From Podocnemis expansa (taxonomy: Eukaryota > Chordata > Testudines > Podocnemididae), in the NCBI GenBank assembly GCA_007922195.1, contig ML682220.1, forward strand, positions 1,092,303-1,156,302: DNA of 64,000 nt, written 5' to 3'. Made by a program: the position numbers and the translations under genes. This document shows, piece after piece, positions 1 through 13,174 of the stretch (the first letter of the stretch is position 1; each line of letters starts with the position of its first letter). The notes beneath the pieces are model-generated. The model was not told where the DNA came from. It did no database searches and saw nothing but the letters and a program-made list of their open reading frames with translations.

Positions 1-3000
1 ACTAATTCATCTGCAGTATTCCTGAGCTACAATTGGCAGTGTGTGTCAAATTCACCATTAATCAGACTGTAGATAATTGTAGCCAAGACCGAAGGGGAAT
101 TATTGGAAGGGAAATTTCTGATTTGTCTCTGTCTGATCAAACCATTGCTCATTTTATTCCTAGGGAGTAGTTTAAGTCATCCACTCTTAGGTAAGTCCAA
201 TGAATTAGTATTGATCCCTTTGCATTCTAAACCAGATGGACATTCACTTTCTTATTTCTATACCACTGAACTGGGGAAAGAATTAAACTGTCCGCTGACA
301 ACGTACTCAGAATATTATAATAGGCAGACATATCTGCATATGTTTACACACTGTGCACACAAAGGCAGGCACATGCTTATCCACTCCCCAGACAGGAATC
401 TGTAAGTTCTAGGTAGTCTAAATTTGTGCCCAAGAATTGTATATTGGTTGCTAGAGGTGATTTTGGGGGATGAGAACAACAGTTTCAGTTTGGGATCAGT
501 CTCTGGTAGGAACAGAAATGAAGTCCATCTCCTCCGGCAAATAAACAGAACAAATCTCTAGTTCCGTAAGCCCTAGACAGCAAAATGGAAATACAAGGTA
601 CATGTTTGATTTAATGAGCTACCAATGGGGGCATCTTTGAAAATCTACACCAAGGTCTTGTTTATGCTTAGAACAGCCTAGACTCCACCATTAATAACAA
701 TCAACTGCACTGGTGCTCACCTGTAACTGTAGAAATGGCCACAACAGTCTGGGGAGAGGGAATAATCCAAGTGCAATAATTACACTTGCAGCTCAAATCA
801 AAATTTATTTTGTTTGTCCTACATTTCTAGTCTAATACTAGGTATTTAATGGTTTCCAAAGCATGTTACACTTTTCTTTTTCCTATCATGCTATTCTTGT
901 AAATAATATAGCAATTCTGCTAGGCTCAGTAAATAACACACCTTTTAGCTGTAACTCCACTATATTGTAGAAACTGTTTTCAGTAGCAATATCAATCCAG
1001 CAAAGAAGGGGAGAGAGTCCAAGTGACCAGCTTCAAAGCATGCTATCAAAAAAGGAAGACGGGGGAGAAAGGCTTTAGCAGCTCTGAAATACATCTGTTT
1101 TTCAGAAGCAGTGAGTGGCCAAACTCCTTCTGAAGTCAACAAGCAGTGTCAGCACTCAGCACCTCAGAAAAATAAATCAGGCCTTAAACTTTTTTATTCT
1201 AACGTGAAAAGCATTTCAAAGAGTCACTTAAGGTATCAATCTTCAAACACTGCTAACCTCATCTAGATATGAGCTAGAAACACAGAAGTTGAAGGCTGTT
1301 GCTCACTAAAAACTCTTGGAGCTATCTCGCCCTTCTTAGGGGAAGTCTATTCTAATATTTTACATCTGACTGATTTTTCTCTTTACCCTACCAGCCCCCA
1401 AGGGACAGTAAAGAACTGGTTTAGATTGGTTTCTAACTTCATTTCTGAAAAGTCGCTCTGACGGATGTCTCTTACAAATAAACAGGTTAACATCTGTCAT
1501 TTTAAGCACTGTTCTGTTACTCCTGTACAAACTACTGTATGAATAACTCAGTTTGTTTTTTTTTTTAAACATCCACTGTAAACTGATTTCCTTTCTCATG
1601 CTCTCCTCCCTACATCAGATCTTTCAAGTCTCTGCAGTTAGCTGAGGCAAGTGTGTTTTCTTTTAATGTCTGAAACTTTGATGGCCAATGGCAGAATTGC
1701 TGATGGAATCCACTGTCATACTCGTTCCCAGTTGCCTAAACATGCCAAAGTCCTGGTTCATGTCTGACTGCTTTTGCTGGAGGTGAACAAAGAAAACTGA
1801 GCAAGAGAAGGATTAATGGAGCAAAAGTCACTGGCACAACTCTATTGTAGATTCTGTAATTTCAGATTTTTTCTGGAATGTTCACTCATTTTCTGCAGAA
1901 CTGCAGCTTTCATTTTCTTTTCTCTTACATCGGAGTGTCACTGCACAGTGCCTGAGAGTGTTGTGTGAAATCAGCCTGCTGCTGACAGTCTGAGGAGAGC
2001 TGAGGCAGCAGGCTGATTTTATGCTGCTGGCCCTTTAAATGCTGAAGCTGCAGCACCTCCCTGCAAGATTCACTGCAGAATCAGCTGTTTCATAGGAGGG
2101 CTGCCAGTCAAACCTCCAGCTGCCAAAAAATCCCTTTTACAGGGAGATTTCTTCAGTGGCAGGGGAGCAGCAGTAGCATGGTATTTCATGAACAGCTGAG
2201 ACCCCACCCAGCTGTGTCACGACAGTGAAGGGATTGAGAACCCCTCTCTTACATGATGAGTGAACACAGAGCTGGAGGAGAGACTGCTGGCCAGGCAGCT
2301 CTAATGGCTTATGTCCTTCGCTCATTCACAGCACGGTACAGCACAAACAGTAGTGCAAGCTGCCTCCTACTGTTTCACTTATGTGCCTCTACCCAAAAAG
2401 GATGGTCCACGTCCAGGAAAAAAGACCTGTCAGCCAGCCTCCAAATCCACTGGCTCCTCAGCCTCTCTGCTGAGAGGGATGATGAGGGTTCCAGTTGTCA
2501 TGGGGATGCTCTGCTGTGCATACCCGCCCATGAGGTGTAGATAACTTTGCAACTGTTAAAAACTTCCATGTAAGAGATACCATTCATAATGGAAATAACT
2601 TCAGATATGTAACCTCTGCCTCCATGCCTCTTCCTGCAACATGAGGATCATTGTGCATCCCTCCATCACAGGCATGTTGGAAGGGTAGCTTAACATGTGC
2701 ACAACACTTTGAATGTGAAAAGTGCTATAGAGTCAAACTAGACAAATTACTACCTTCCTTAAAACAAAGTCAGATTCTTCAAAACGCCATTCCTTCCCTC
2801 AGTTCTTCAAACAGCTCTTCAATCTCCAAGGGGTAAGTTGGAGCGCAGTGGTCCAGAACTGCTTCCCCCTACCTCCTATGGCAACTTTCAGTGCTATATA
2901 AACATATGTCTCTAGATAAACATATATCTAGGTCACAAGAGTGCTGCAAGGACTGAGCAATGTTTGCAAATGTTAGAGAACCATCATTCAGCAGCAATGG

Positions 3001-3896
3001 AAGAAATGACAGCACATGGACTACAGCCTAGCCAGAAGGAACACAAAAGCAGCACAGAGACCTTCTTGCTGGCAAGCCGGTAAAGGGTAATGGTGCCATA
3101 AGGGAGGGTCCCGTGATGATTCCTGACAGAGACAGATTGCTGGGAAGGCGTGGGAGAGAAAGAGAATCACAACCGTCAGACTCCCCAGAGCAGGAATCAT
3201 AACGATGGCTGGGGGCAGCTGACAACTGGCAGTGTGATGGCTGAGAGGGGGATGTCTGGGTGCAAAGGAAGTAGGGGAAGAGAGAACTTTGCAAAAAATA
3301 AATAAATAAAAACAGTAAGGTGTGTGTGCAGCAGAGACACACAGCAGTCTCAGCACCAGGAGGGTTATTAAGTTGGAGAGGGCCCTTCTTGTTTCTGGTA
3401 GGGTGGACAGAGACTGGAAAAAAAAGCACAGACATGAGGAGAGCCAACTTGTCTTGTCAGAACAAAATTTAAAGTCTCCAGCTAAGAGACACCCAAGGGA
3501 AGGTAAGCTGTCAGCAGCCTCCCCTTCCCGTCCCCTTAGAATTGGGCTAACTAATGATCAGGTGACAAAGAAGCTTTGCCCCATATCCTCAAAACACCTC
3601 AGTTCAACTACTGCTTTTTAGTTAATATTTATTATTGATAAGCAAGTAAACCTTTCAGAAAGCATGTGTCTGCTCAGAAAGAGCCTGTTTCACAGACTTA
3701 GAGGCTCTCTCTATTCTGTAATTGAACACCACAGCTGGCTATTCTCAGACAACTTCGGATCATGGGAATCAGGCTATAGGACTGTTTAATTGTGGTATAC
3801 ACATTCAGGCTCGAACTGGAGCCTGGGTTCTGGTACCTTTGTCATCCCCACCCCCCATGCTACAGTGTGCCTGGGTCTGGGCTCTAGCCCAAGATC
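1..3896. other. no gene recognised
   Basis: AT-rich unique-looking sequence apart from the hairpin at 1968-2019. Short frames on both strands show no motif. It is probably intron or intergenic. Confidence 0.5.
1968..2019. other. 15-bp perfect hairpin, pre-miRNA-like
   Basis: AAATCAGCCTGCTGC at 1968-1982 is exactly complementary to 2005-2019, with a 22-nt loop. A few wobble pairs extend the stem outward to about 20 bp. The flanking sequence is unique-looking, with a CCCTTTAAA element just downstream. The size fits a small-RNA precursor or a short inverted repeat. I recognise no known miRNA seed. Confidence 0.3.
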
Positions 3897-4390
3897 TAGG
3901 GTGACCATACATCCCATTTGGCTGGGGTAGTCTCCTTTCTAAGCCCTATTCCAAGCATCCCGACTTTGGGGTGCAAAGCTGGGCATTTCTCCATTTTGCT
4001 CTTGCCAGTTACCCCCCACAGACTGAAGAGCTGTTTAAAGAACTGAGGGGTAGTTGTGTTTGAAGAATCTGACTTTGTTTTAAGGAATTCAGTAATCTGT
4101 CCGTCCTGTCTATACAGCACTCTTCACTGTCAAAGTCCTTTATGGATATTCAACTATCCTCACAGCACACCTGAATGCCCAGTTTTACCTAAAAATGTGG
4201 GACACCGAGAAACATTCAGGGGCACAGCAGGCCTGGGGTGAGCAGTGATGCTAGGTGGGGCAATGGGAGACAGGAGGGGTGCAAAGCTCAGGTGAGGGGC
4301 TTGAGCCCGTGCTGTGGGGTCAGGAGATATGGGGCTCAGGGCAACCCCATGCAATGTCACATATTGCCCTTGGGAAATATGGTCACCCTA
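3897..4390. mobile_element. MITE with TAGGGTGACCATA ends
   Basis: TAGGGTGACCATAC at the left and TATGGTCACCCTA at the right are inverted over 13 bp. The 494-bp interior is unrelated to the 29707 family. Flanks CCAAGATC/CTGAGCCC differ mainly by transitions. Confidence 0.65.
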
Positions 4391-6932
4391 CTGAGCCCTA
4401 ATGTATACACCAGTTAAACAGATCTGTAACCTGAGTCACACAAGGCCAAGTCAACAGATGCAAGCATTTCATGGCAATGAAGACATGCCCAGAAAGTCTT
4501 GCAGGATTTTCATTACCATTATGTAAGATCTAATACACTTGCTAAGTTTCCTGCTGTTAACTGGTGGTTATTTCAGAATGTCATATAGTCATCCTTAAAG
4601 CCTGTGTACTTACAGTATGTGCTGGCTTGTTCAGGAATACTTTCATGTCTGCTTCAATAAGAGAGGTATTGAAGCTACTTATGAAGGGACACCCTCTTGT
4701 TAAAATTCATATTTCTAAAAAAAGTTTGTTAATAAAATCCTCAGTTTATTGCAACTGAAAGAATTTTAAAGATCAGGCTTTCTCTGCCCTGTTTTTAGTA
4801 TTTCTTGCCTTCATTCAGCTTGGACAATAAAAAAAAAATAGAGCAACTCATCAGTATCATCATAGTTTACAAGTCACTCACTGACCAGTTTCACCCACTG
4901 CTCCTTGGACATTAACAGCAGGATGTTTAGATGAAATGTTTAGATTACAAACAATGCAGAGAAACATGTCTGCCTCTTTGCCTCAGATCCTCAAGTTATT
5001 TAGGTGCCTAATTCCCCCCAAAATATGGACCTTTTTTCCTAGCTCTCCAGCCTCCTTTTCCAATGACACCAACAGGACACCAGTAGAAAAGTCTTCACCT
5101 TCGTCTACCAGCAGAGATGGAATGGTAGCAGGACATGCTACTGGTAGCTATTCAGGTTTTTACGCCTAGAGTCCTGCAAACCCGCAATGCAGATATCCAC
5201 AGACCATTTCTTGCAGATGCAGGCTGGATGTGGATCCACATATTTGTACCCAAGCAGGGCTCTCCTTATGCTATGCCCATCAGGGTAGCATCTGAGACAT
5301 CACCCTATTCTCTACACCTCACTGCAGGGCAAGGAGGATGGAGGAGAAATGAGGAGGAACAGTGGCCAGGAGACTGTAGTGCCAAGTGGTAGACACAGCA
5401 GCCTAGCCGCCCCCCCCCCCCCCAACCATCCTCAGGCAGAATCAATTTTGGGAAAGTCAAAGGAAGAGTCAGGAGGCTCTGCTAAGCTAGGGATGTGGCA
5501 CAGATAGAGGCAAAAGAGAGAGAAAAAAAAGTTTTCCCAGGACCTCATGTACAGGTGGGGTAGAGGAAAGAGAAAAAAATGTCTGATGGAAATCAAGCTG
5601 GTAGGAGGGAATGATATACATATAGTATATATATACTGTACCAGCGTATATAGTCAGGCCAAAGAGGAGGATCTGGGTTTGTTTAAAAGTTGTTTTAAAA
5701 TTGCAATCAACTGCCCCTGTACTCTAGAGGGATGTGTGGAATATAGTGAGAATAACTTCTAAATTAGCAGTAGATGATGCTGATTTTTTATTTTAAAAAA
5801 ATCACAAAGTTTGGGAAACAAACATCTATTTTGCCATTCAGCTTTGAAAAAAACTCACATCGGAAGGTTTCTGTAATATCTGACTCTTACTTTTCTTGAG
5901 GATTTATCTGGTGGAGCAGGAAGGGATTAAGAATCAGATTTAGGATCAGATTCTGTTATAAGACTTCCAAGCGAACATCCTTAATAGAGACACAGAGTAG
6001 GAACACTGCATGCAGACGGCTAGCAGCATAATGACATTTAAGACACACTTCTGTAAATGGAGCAACCTACACCTGATACTGCATGGAAATAAGGTCTCAC
6101 ATGGCTAGTCCCTTTGCAGGATCAGGACCTTAATCCAGGGGTTATCAAATTTAGGGTTTGGACTCAGTACTGGGTCACAGACCCTCAAGCACTGCATATT
6201 CAGGGGAAAATCTATGCCTACCTCTATGTTTAACAGAAAGGAAAGGTAGCACTGAGACTTCAGAGTTTGGCCCAGGATCAGTTTGCTTTCAGTTGGGCTG
6301 CTCCGGTGCATGAAATGAAGCAAGAGAACAAGACAGCATAAGATCAGGTCCTTTGCAGACATATGCACCACCCCATCCTTAGCACCAGACAGGATAAAAG
6401 TTTCTTCCCCTCACCTGCTAGAAACAAATGGCAGGAAGGCAGTATGGCTCTTTGACCAGGCACAGGACTGGAGCCAGTAGCTCCAGTTACGCATCTGTTA
6501 ACTGTAGGAATAGCGATGCCTATCCACTGCTTCAGGTGGAACACCACAGAAGTAATGGAGTGAATAATCTTTATTCTCTTGAATACAAACTCAGCTTCTA
6601 AAGCTTAACAGAAAATTAAATTGCCCTCTCACAGGTTCTTAGACAGATTAGTTCAAAATTGCTAAGGTAATTGGCAATGTATTTTTAAATACTTTCTTTT
6701 TATTATTTCAGTCTAGGAAGGAAATTAAAGGTAAAATCTTAAGATGAACAAGTCAACAAAAAAGTCAAGCAGAAAAAAACCCCAAAATACTATTGCAAGA
6801 CCTACAGAAAACAAGATAATCTATGAGAACCTGATTAGAGGAAACTGATACTTACCAGGAGGCAATAAAGTTTCTAGGAGTGAGTCTCCCCAGGATATGA
6901 GTAAAGACACTACTGTTTGCATCTAACAGTCT
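4391..6932. other. no gene recognised
   Basis: A poly-C tract lies at 5410-5423 and an ATATAC run near 5618-5640. A partial hAT end is at 6136. Otherwise I see nothing. Confidence 0.5.
6136..6200. mobile_element. partial hAT MITE (CAGTGGTTTTC family)
   Basis: CAGGGGTTATCAAATTTAGG and GGACTCAGTACTGGGTCACAGACC match the inverted right end of the 27714/55025 family. The other end is not recognisable. Confidence 0.45.
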
Positions 6933-7097
6933 TCAATATCTCTCATCACTATAGTATCTAAGTGATTCCAAGGTACACTCAAGCTGCTTAGCAATGTCCC
7001 CAGGGAACTTCACAAATCTACTAATCTCTTCTCTTTCTGGTGGAAAAGCTTCTGTTAGGAATGACTTTACACCCACCACCCACCCACTTACATGCAT
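6933..7097 (-). other. protein-like 54-codon frame, possible degraded exon
   Basis: From an ATG at 7097 on the minus strand, 54 codons run to TGA at 6933-6935. The stretch contains EISRFVKFPGDIAKQLECTL and LESLRYYSDERY, whose composition looks like a real protein rather than random AT-rich sequence. The same frame stays open for a further 26 codons after the TGA and reaches TCCTG|GTAAGTATC, a near-perfect splice donor (exon end 6856). The TGA could be a deaminated CGA, since the next codon is AGA. A possible acceptor, CTAACAG, lies at about 7055. I do not recognise the family. It may be an internal exon that has died, a transposon remnant, or chance. It lies downstream of the leftward CpG-island promoter. 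Confidence 0.25.
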
Positions 7098-7474
7098 CCA
7101 TGTAAATTCCTGCTTCTTTTATGGTCATACAGAAAATATCTGGAAAGTAAGGTGAGAACAGAGGACAGAGTCAAGAATTCTGTATTTTATTCCCAATCCT
7201 GCCCACTGACTTCCTGCATGATTGCTTACAAGTCATTACCTCTCAGTGCCTTCGTTTCCTATCATTTTATGCACTGAACATAACTGATTTAATTAAATTT
7301 AAATAAATAATGTTCATAAACCATTAAATGATCCCATGAAAGATGTATTAAGTCATTTCTATATTTGTAACTGTATTTCTTTCTAAAACGCAGGAAACCA
7401 TATATATGCTGATTTTTTAAAAAAAAGGAAAAGGAGCTTTGTAAAATAACTACAACATCACGAAGGGCGTAAGA

Positions 7475-7804
7475 TAGGCTTGTCCAACATGAAGCACGGA
7501 GGCCAGAATCTAGCCTGCCAAGGGCTTTTATCTGGCCCACTGGGCGCTGCCACAAAAGCCTGGGAGCTGGGGCTGGCCACGGCTATCTGGAATACTCTGT
7601 ATTGCTACATCAAGCATGCGGGCAGACATTGACAATTCATGCAAGCAAAAGCAATGCCAAATATGACACCAATCATTATATTATTAAAGTTTATTAAGAC
7701 ATACAAATTTATCTTTATTATCTATCAAAAATTCTCCCACCGGGCCCCCAGCTGAGAAAAGAATTGCAATGTGGCCCCTCACCCAAAAAGGTTGGACACC
7801 CCTG
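7475..7804. mobile_element. hAT MITE (CAGGGGTGTCCAACC family)
   Basis: The right end is GGTTGGACACCCCTG and the left end TAGGCTTGTCCAAC is its decayed inverse. Duplications are GCGTAAGA/GACTAAGA (6 of 8). The interior has TCTGGCCCACTGGG, as in other GTGTCCAAC-type hAT elements. Confidence 0.75.
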
Positions 7805-7812
7805 GACTAAGA

Positions 7813-10800
7813 TGTGATTAAGGTAGCAAATACCATTAATCAAGTCAGCCTCAAAAGAGAAATTTATAAAGCAGAACATCTGAAATTTTATTTTTCAAAT
7901 GGGGTTAAAAAAACAAAAGAAAATTAAAAATACATAAAATATTCAAAATATTGTATAAGAACATCAATATCTACTGACCTTCGTAATCAAAACAGGTTTA
8001 TCTTTATTTTAAAGCTTCATCTAAATAAAAAGTTTTGCTCTGTAAGAAATGGAAAACAAGGAGGGCAAGTTTTCCATAGAACATTTGTTTGTTAATACTC
8101 TCTGTTTCAAATGCAGCTTCACTATGAAAAGGAAAATAAAGTTCACAAGGGAGGTGAAAAGATTTTTCAGAGACCTAACTGCTATTTGCACCTTTGGGGA
8201 AAAAAAAAATCTCTCTCTCATGTAACCAATTTATTTCAGCCATTCAGAGCTGGAGAGTAACTTTAAAATTACTGTGTTCCACTGAAATAATATTTATTCA
8301 TACTGTTCTTACTAAAATGCTGGACCTCCAAAAATCATAGTATTGCCAAGTTGAAGCATTAAAAAAAAAAAAAGTCAGGCTTTAAAAATGTATATTATAT
8401 AACAGGAGACCATGTTAAAAATTACAAAATTTTTAAGAAATAAGGAATTCCAAATAATTTTATTTGTGTTCTGGTTATAGAGCTTAGAGGGGCCACGTTT
8501 TAAAGCTTTTCTCCACAGCAGGAAGGCTGGAAACTTTCATTAAAGAGCCAAATGTTGAGATCATCATGTAAGCACATGATTTCAGTAGCTGGGGCTTTAT
8601 GTAAAACCAGTATGAGTAGAGTTGACAATCTCTCTCTGTATATGGCTAGAACCTATAGAGCATGAAGACTCTACCATGAAAAAAAAAAAAAAAGAATTTA
8701 CCAATCCTGCAAAACTAATATGAATATCCAGAAAGTGTTGATTCCAACATACACTCAAGCAACATGAATCTCTGTGATTCTCTGTTTTAGCAGCCATTTA
8801 TTTCTATACTCTTCCTTTTCCTCCTCCTCATAAAAGGAACAACTTTGATACTGTCTGGATAAAAAATTGAAGGACTAGAAGAAAATTGCCTTTATAGCCA
8901 TAGCATGAGAAATTCAACTTTCCCATTTAGCATGGTGTCTGGAACAGTTTCTATGTGCTAGAAATGCTAAGCAGGAGCCTAAAATGTTAGCAGTTGAGCA
9001 CAGCCAATAAGATGATGAAAAAGCCTCATAGGTTGACAGAGGCATACAGTGAGATAGTCTGCAGACAGTGAAACTGCCCAGTGAAGACTTTCTTAGAAAA
9101 TCCATAGAATGCAGTCTACCACAAAGAGGATTCTCTGCCCACAGATCATTTGTTCAAAAATATTGAAACAATACAAAATTAAAAAGAGGCATGAAGGCTA
9201 GGATTATAGATTAAATACTGGCCATTCATACAGCCAATGAGGAAAATAATCAGATACTTTAATTAATTTGAACAGTGGCCCAATAGGATAAAAATACCAA
9301 GAATGCCCTATAGAGGGAAGGGGGCAAACAGAGCAACCTGCATACCTGAAGTCAAAACCCTACATGAACTCAAACAGCTAACAGAGAAGGATAACAATTA
9401 ACACTCACTGGAGCAGCACACTAATTCAAAGCATCCGCAACCTCCTTAATCCTTGGAAAAACTATCCATAACAGATGAGGGTTTCAGCACACGCATGCAA
9501 ACCTGATTTGGTAAATAAAAAGAAATGTTACCCACTGTCTCCCTCTTCCATCAGAAAAATCTTACATCTACTTTTTGCAGGCAAACCCTCTCTCCAGTTT
9601 CTCCCTCTACCCCAACCTCCCCCATAAAAGAAAATAATAATAATATCTACCAGAGCAGTCACCAGTGCATCATCTGCAGACTGAGCCACCTTTCTCCCAC
9701 AGCCCTGAGCATGCTCTATCAGCAGTGTCCTATCGCTCCAGCTGGCTCACCTCAATTTGTTAGCCTCCCAGAGGTCAGTGTGCGGGCTGATTTGCTGCAG
9801 TATTCCTGCAAATTCCCCAAAGGGCAGTCACACTGAAACAAATACAATTGTGCTGTTTTATAAAGCTGAGCATGTCTCGGAGACAGACAGAAAGCTGTTC
9901 TTTAGTGAGCTTGTCGTTAGGTAAAATAAATAAATAAAATAAAAGAGCTCCACACAAAGGAACAAGAGAGAAAAGGGGGGAGGAAATGCCAATCACCAGA
10001 AAAGGAGAAAGCTACTGTAAATGCCTTCTGGCAATTCCCTCAGCAACTTGTAAGAGCTTTCCTACCTATGAGGGTCAACGAATGGCTCAGTATGCAGAAT
10101 GACACTGCAAGCGTACATCTTCAGAATACAAGGGGTTTATGTTTATTAAAACAAACCATTCTTACTGTGCAAACAGTTCTTGTGGCTATAGAAGTTGCTA
10201 CATTAAACTCTATTTTATATGGAAATACTGAACTGGGTCCAAGTTAGATAGGAGCAATTATTTCTTAATCCACTGGATGGATACAAATTGACTGATTTTA
10301 ACAGCATCTGCAGGCACAACTCAATCCCCGCCCCCACTCGATGAGGTCCACCAAACTAGTTACAAAGACAAACCAAAACTGCGTCTGAATGCAAGATCAA
10401 ACTTCTGATCCTGCATTCAGATCCAAAGGCAGGATTTGGGTCTAAGAGCCCAATTCTGAAAACACAGAGCAAAATGCTTATGACTTGGAGTAGTGTCAGA
10501 GAAGCTAACTGGATTACTGAGATTACTCCCAACAGAAAGGCCCCAATCTTACGACAAGCGTACACACATAAAGATGAAATGAAAAAGGAGTCCTGAAGCA
10601 CTTTCAAAGACCAACAAATGCATTTATTGCATAAGCTTTCATAGGCACAATCCCACTTCATCAGATACATGAAATGGAAAATGCAGCATATTAGCTAGAA
10701 ATATACGCATACAGAAAAGAGTAGGTCACAGTAATAAAAATGGTTACCCTCAGATGAGATGCAAGGTTTCCTCTTGCCCTTGGCAAGAATTTCCTAGTTG

Positions 10801-11823
10801 GAGCAAGTAAAAGCCCCTTTCTCACACACACAAAAAATGAATAATTAAGGTCTGGACATTGCATCAGACAGAAAAACTGCCATCCCTGAATGGCAGCTGT
10901 ATGCTACCTGGAATCCTTCTTTAAAATGTGAAGGAAGAGCAGCTCACAGCCACTAAAGTGTCATCTCTGGAGTTCTTTTTTATTCATATTACAGTCATTA
11001 GGGAGAAGGATAAATGGATTTATGGTGCATACACATTGGATCATCATCATTTAATCTCAGACTTTGGATTTATAGCAATGAGTCTGACGAGCTATTTGGC
11101 CAATTCAAGCACAACTGTCACCAGAAACATCACACGTACTGATTTGGATCTTGATCCTGTAAATTCTTACAGATGTTCAGAATACTGAGACGTAGCCCAA
11201 TCAAACTTAAAGGGACTACTCGTATATGGAAACTTATATGTGAAAGTACTTGCAGCATTAATACCTGAGCTTGCTTCTACCCTCAGGGGTTTGAGGATGA
11301 ATTTTTGTATTACTAAAAGCCAAATAAAAAACAAATCTGAAAGGTGGAGAGGAACAACCCAGACATTCTGTAAAACTGACAAAAGATCTCAACAAAGCAA
11401 GACCTTCGAAGTAAGTCTGATGACCAGAAAGGAGCATTATTTCCATTTAAGAAGCACAGAATTACAATATAAGGTTTCTGACATGCCACTCGCCAGCACA
11501 CTGCATTTCTGCTTTAGCATTCCCACAGAGAACAAGCAGAAAAGATCTGACAACCCCTGACAATCCCTGCAGTGAGAGACTGCCAGTGTCACTCTTTTGC
11601 TTTTAAGTCACCTCACTGTACCATGGCACGGCAGGGGCCAAGGGCAGCGTGTTGTGGCGCAGGACAGAAGTCTTTAGTCTGCACATACAGAGCTTTGAAA
11701 TTTTAACCACATACGGAAACCGCTATACATCTCAGGACTAATTCTGCTTGAGTCAACATGGCCCACAATTCCACATTCCTTGCACATGCAAGCCATTCAA
11801 AGCCCAATCTAAACCACAATGAC
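7813..11823. other. no gene recognised
   Basis: AT-rich with A tracts at 8360 and 8681, plus one old repeat monomer (10584-10672). No exon-like frame with splice sites was found. Confidence 0.5.
10584..10672. repeat. old copy of the palindromic-repeat monomer (left arm)
   Basis: AAAGGAGTCCTGAAGCACTTTCAAAGACC and ATTTATTGCATAAGCTTTCATAGGCAC match the left arm. CCCACTTCATCAGAT ends it. No inverted arm is present. Confidence 0.7.
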
Positions 11824-12119
11824 GAGGGCCAGTCCTGCCATAGAGGCAACCTAGGTGGTCACCTAGGGTGCCAACAGTTAGGGGATGCCAAAGGCTGCGC
11901 TGAGGCTGCTCTGTTTCCCACCCGCAGCCAGACCCCTGCCCATGGTCGGACCCTGGATTTGGCAGCGGTGCTGCTCCCTGCCCGCAGCCAGATCCTGGGG
12001 GTGGCAGCACTGCTCCCCGCCCCTGGTTTGATCCCAGCAGCAGTGCTGCTCTGTTGGCAGCTGGCGGGGGATGCAAAATCACTTGGCCTAAGGTAGCAAA
12101 AAAGCTTGGGCCAGCCCTG
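11824..12119. mobile_element. hAT MITE (GGGCCAGxCCTG ends)
   Basis: GAGGGCCAGTCCTGCC and GGGCCAGCCCTG are inverted ends, with ACAATGAC/CCACTGAC flanks (6 of 8). The GC-rich interior has repeated CAGCAGTGCTGCTC and CCCGCAGCCAGA. Overlapping frames on both strands here are not genes. Confidence 0.65.
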
Positions 12120-13027
12120 CCACTGACATCAATGGGAGTCTTTTCAACCCCTTAATTATTTCAATAGGAGCTCTGGTTTCACAAAGACTGCACCGCACAT
12201 GCTTCATCTTACCTAATGTTTGCTTTTTATGATATTTGACTATGGTTGGGGGGGAAAAACGCTGGTCTCTAGCTATCAGTGAAAACTTCCTTTTACAGCA
12301 ATGGAAGCAGTCCTAGGGATTTAGAGATGTGTGGATTCTCTCAAGAGGTTTGGTTTACATGGCACACTGTGAAGTAATGCATCACTATAAAGTGTTTGCA
12401 TAACAAAAATACTGACACACAGGAGAACCACCAAGATTGTTGTGCCTCCAAAAAAGATACTTCAATATCATTACAGTGTCTAGGTTTTCACTGCCCCATC
12501 AACACAAGGTGGTGGGGGTGGGAGAACCCATAATTAAGTGGAATTTTGGCATTTGTCAAACTCAGTGCTCCTTTAAGAGGCAACCCCAAGTTTAAAGGTT
12601 TTAAATTAGAAGCCCCAATCCAGTAACACACTTGAACATGATCTTAACTTTAAGCACAAAATCACTGATAACTGATGTCAACTTGTGGCTTAAAATGAAG
12701 CATGCGCTAAAGGACTTCACTAGGTCAGAGCCAGGAACACTTAAGACTGACCCTCACCCTGCCAGGGGCTGTGTGTAGACAGGCTGATGTAGGATATTGT
12801 CCACACTGCAGCAGGGAGGTGTGATTCCCAGGAGGAGTGAGCAAACTCATGCTAGCATATTGAAAACAGCAGTGTGAATGCTGAAGCACTAGCAGCAGCT
12901 TGGGCTAGCCAAGAGAGTCTGAACAGGGAGACAGGCTTGGACAGGTGGCTGCCACAAGCTACAGTGTCCACACGACTTTTTAGCATGCTGGCTTCGGTTG
13001 AGCTAGTGCTAGTCTGTATATTGAGGC

Positions 13028-13174
13028 AGACAAAACTGGCTCACAGCTAGGAACCAGCAATTTTACTTTTGGTCACCAGAGGGCACTCCTGCAAAACATT
13101 CCTGCACTGGAGCTGGGTGACAGGCTACTGAAACTGGCTGGCATGGTGACCAGAAACAAGATTTGTTGAGGCCT
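13028..13174 (+). repeat. unnamed dispersed repeat, copy 1
   Basis: AACTGGCTCACAGCTAGGAACCAG, GGTCACCAGAGGGCACTCCT and AAACTGGCTGGCATGGTGACC are shared in order with 28968-29111. Confidence 0.6.

Noticed and set aside
3028..3447. 139-codon minus frame
   Set aside because: No motif, overlaps other open frames on both strands, no splice or promoter context.
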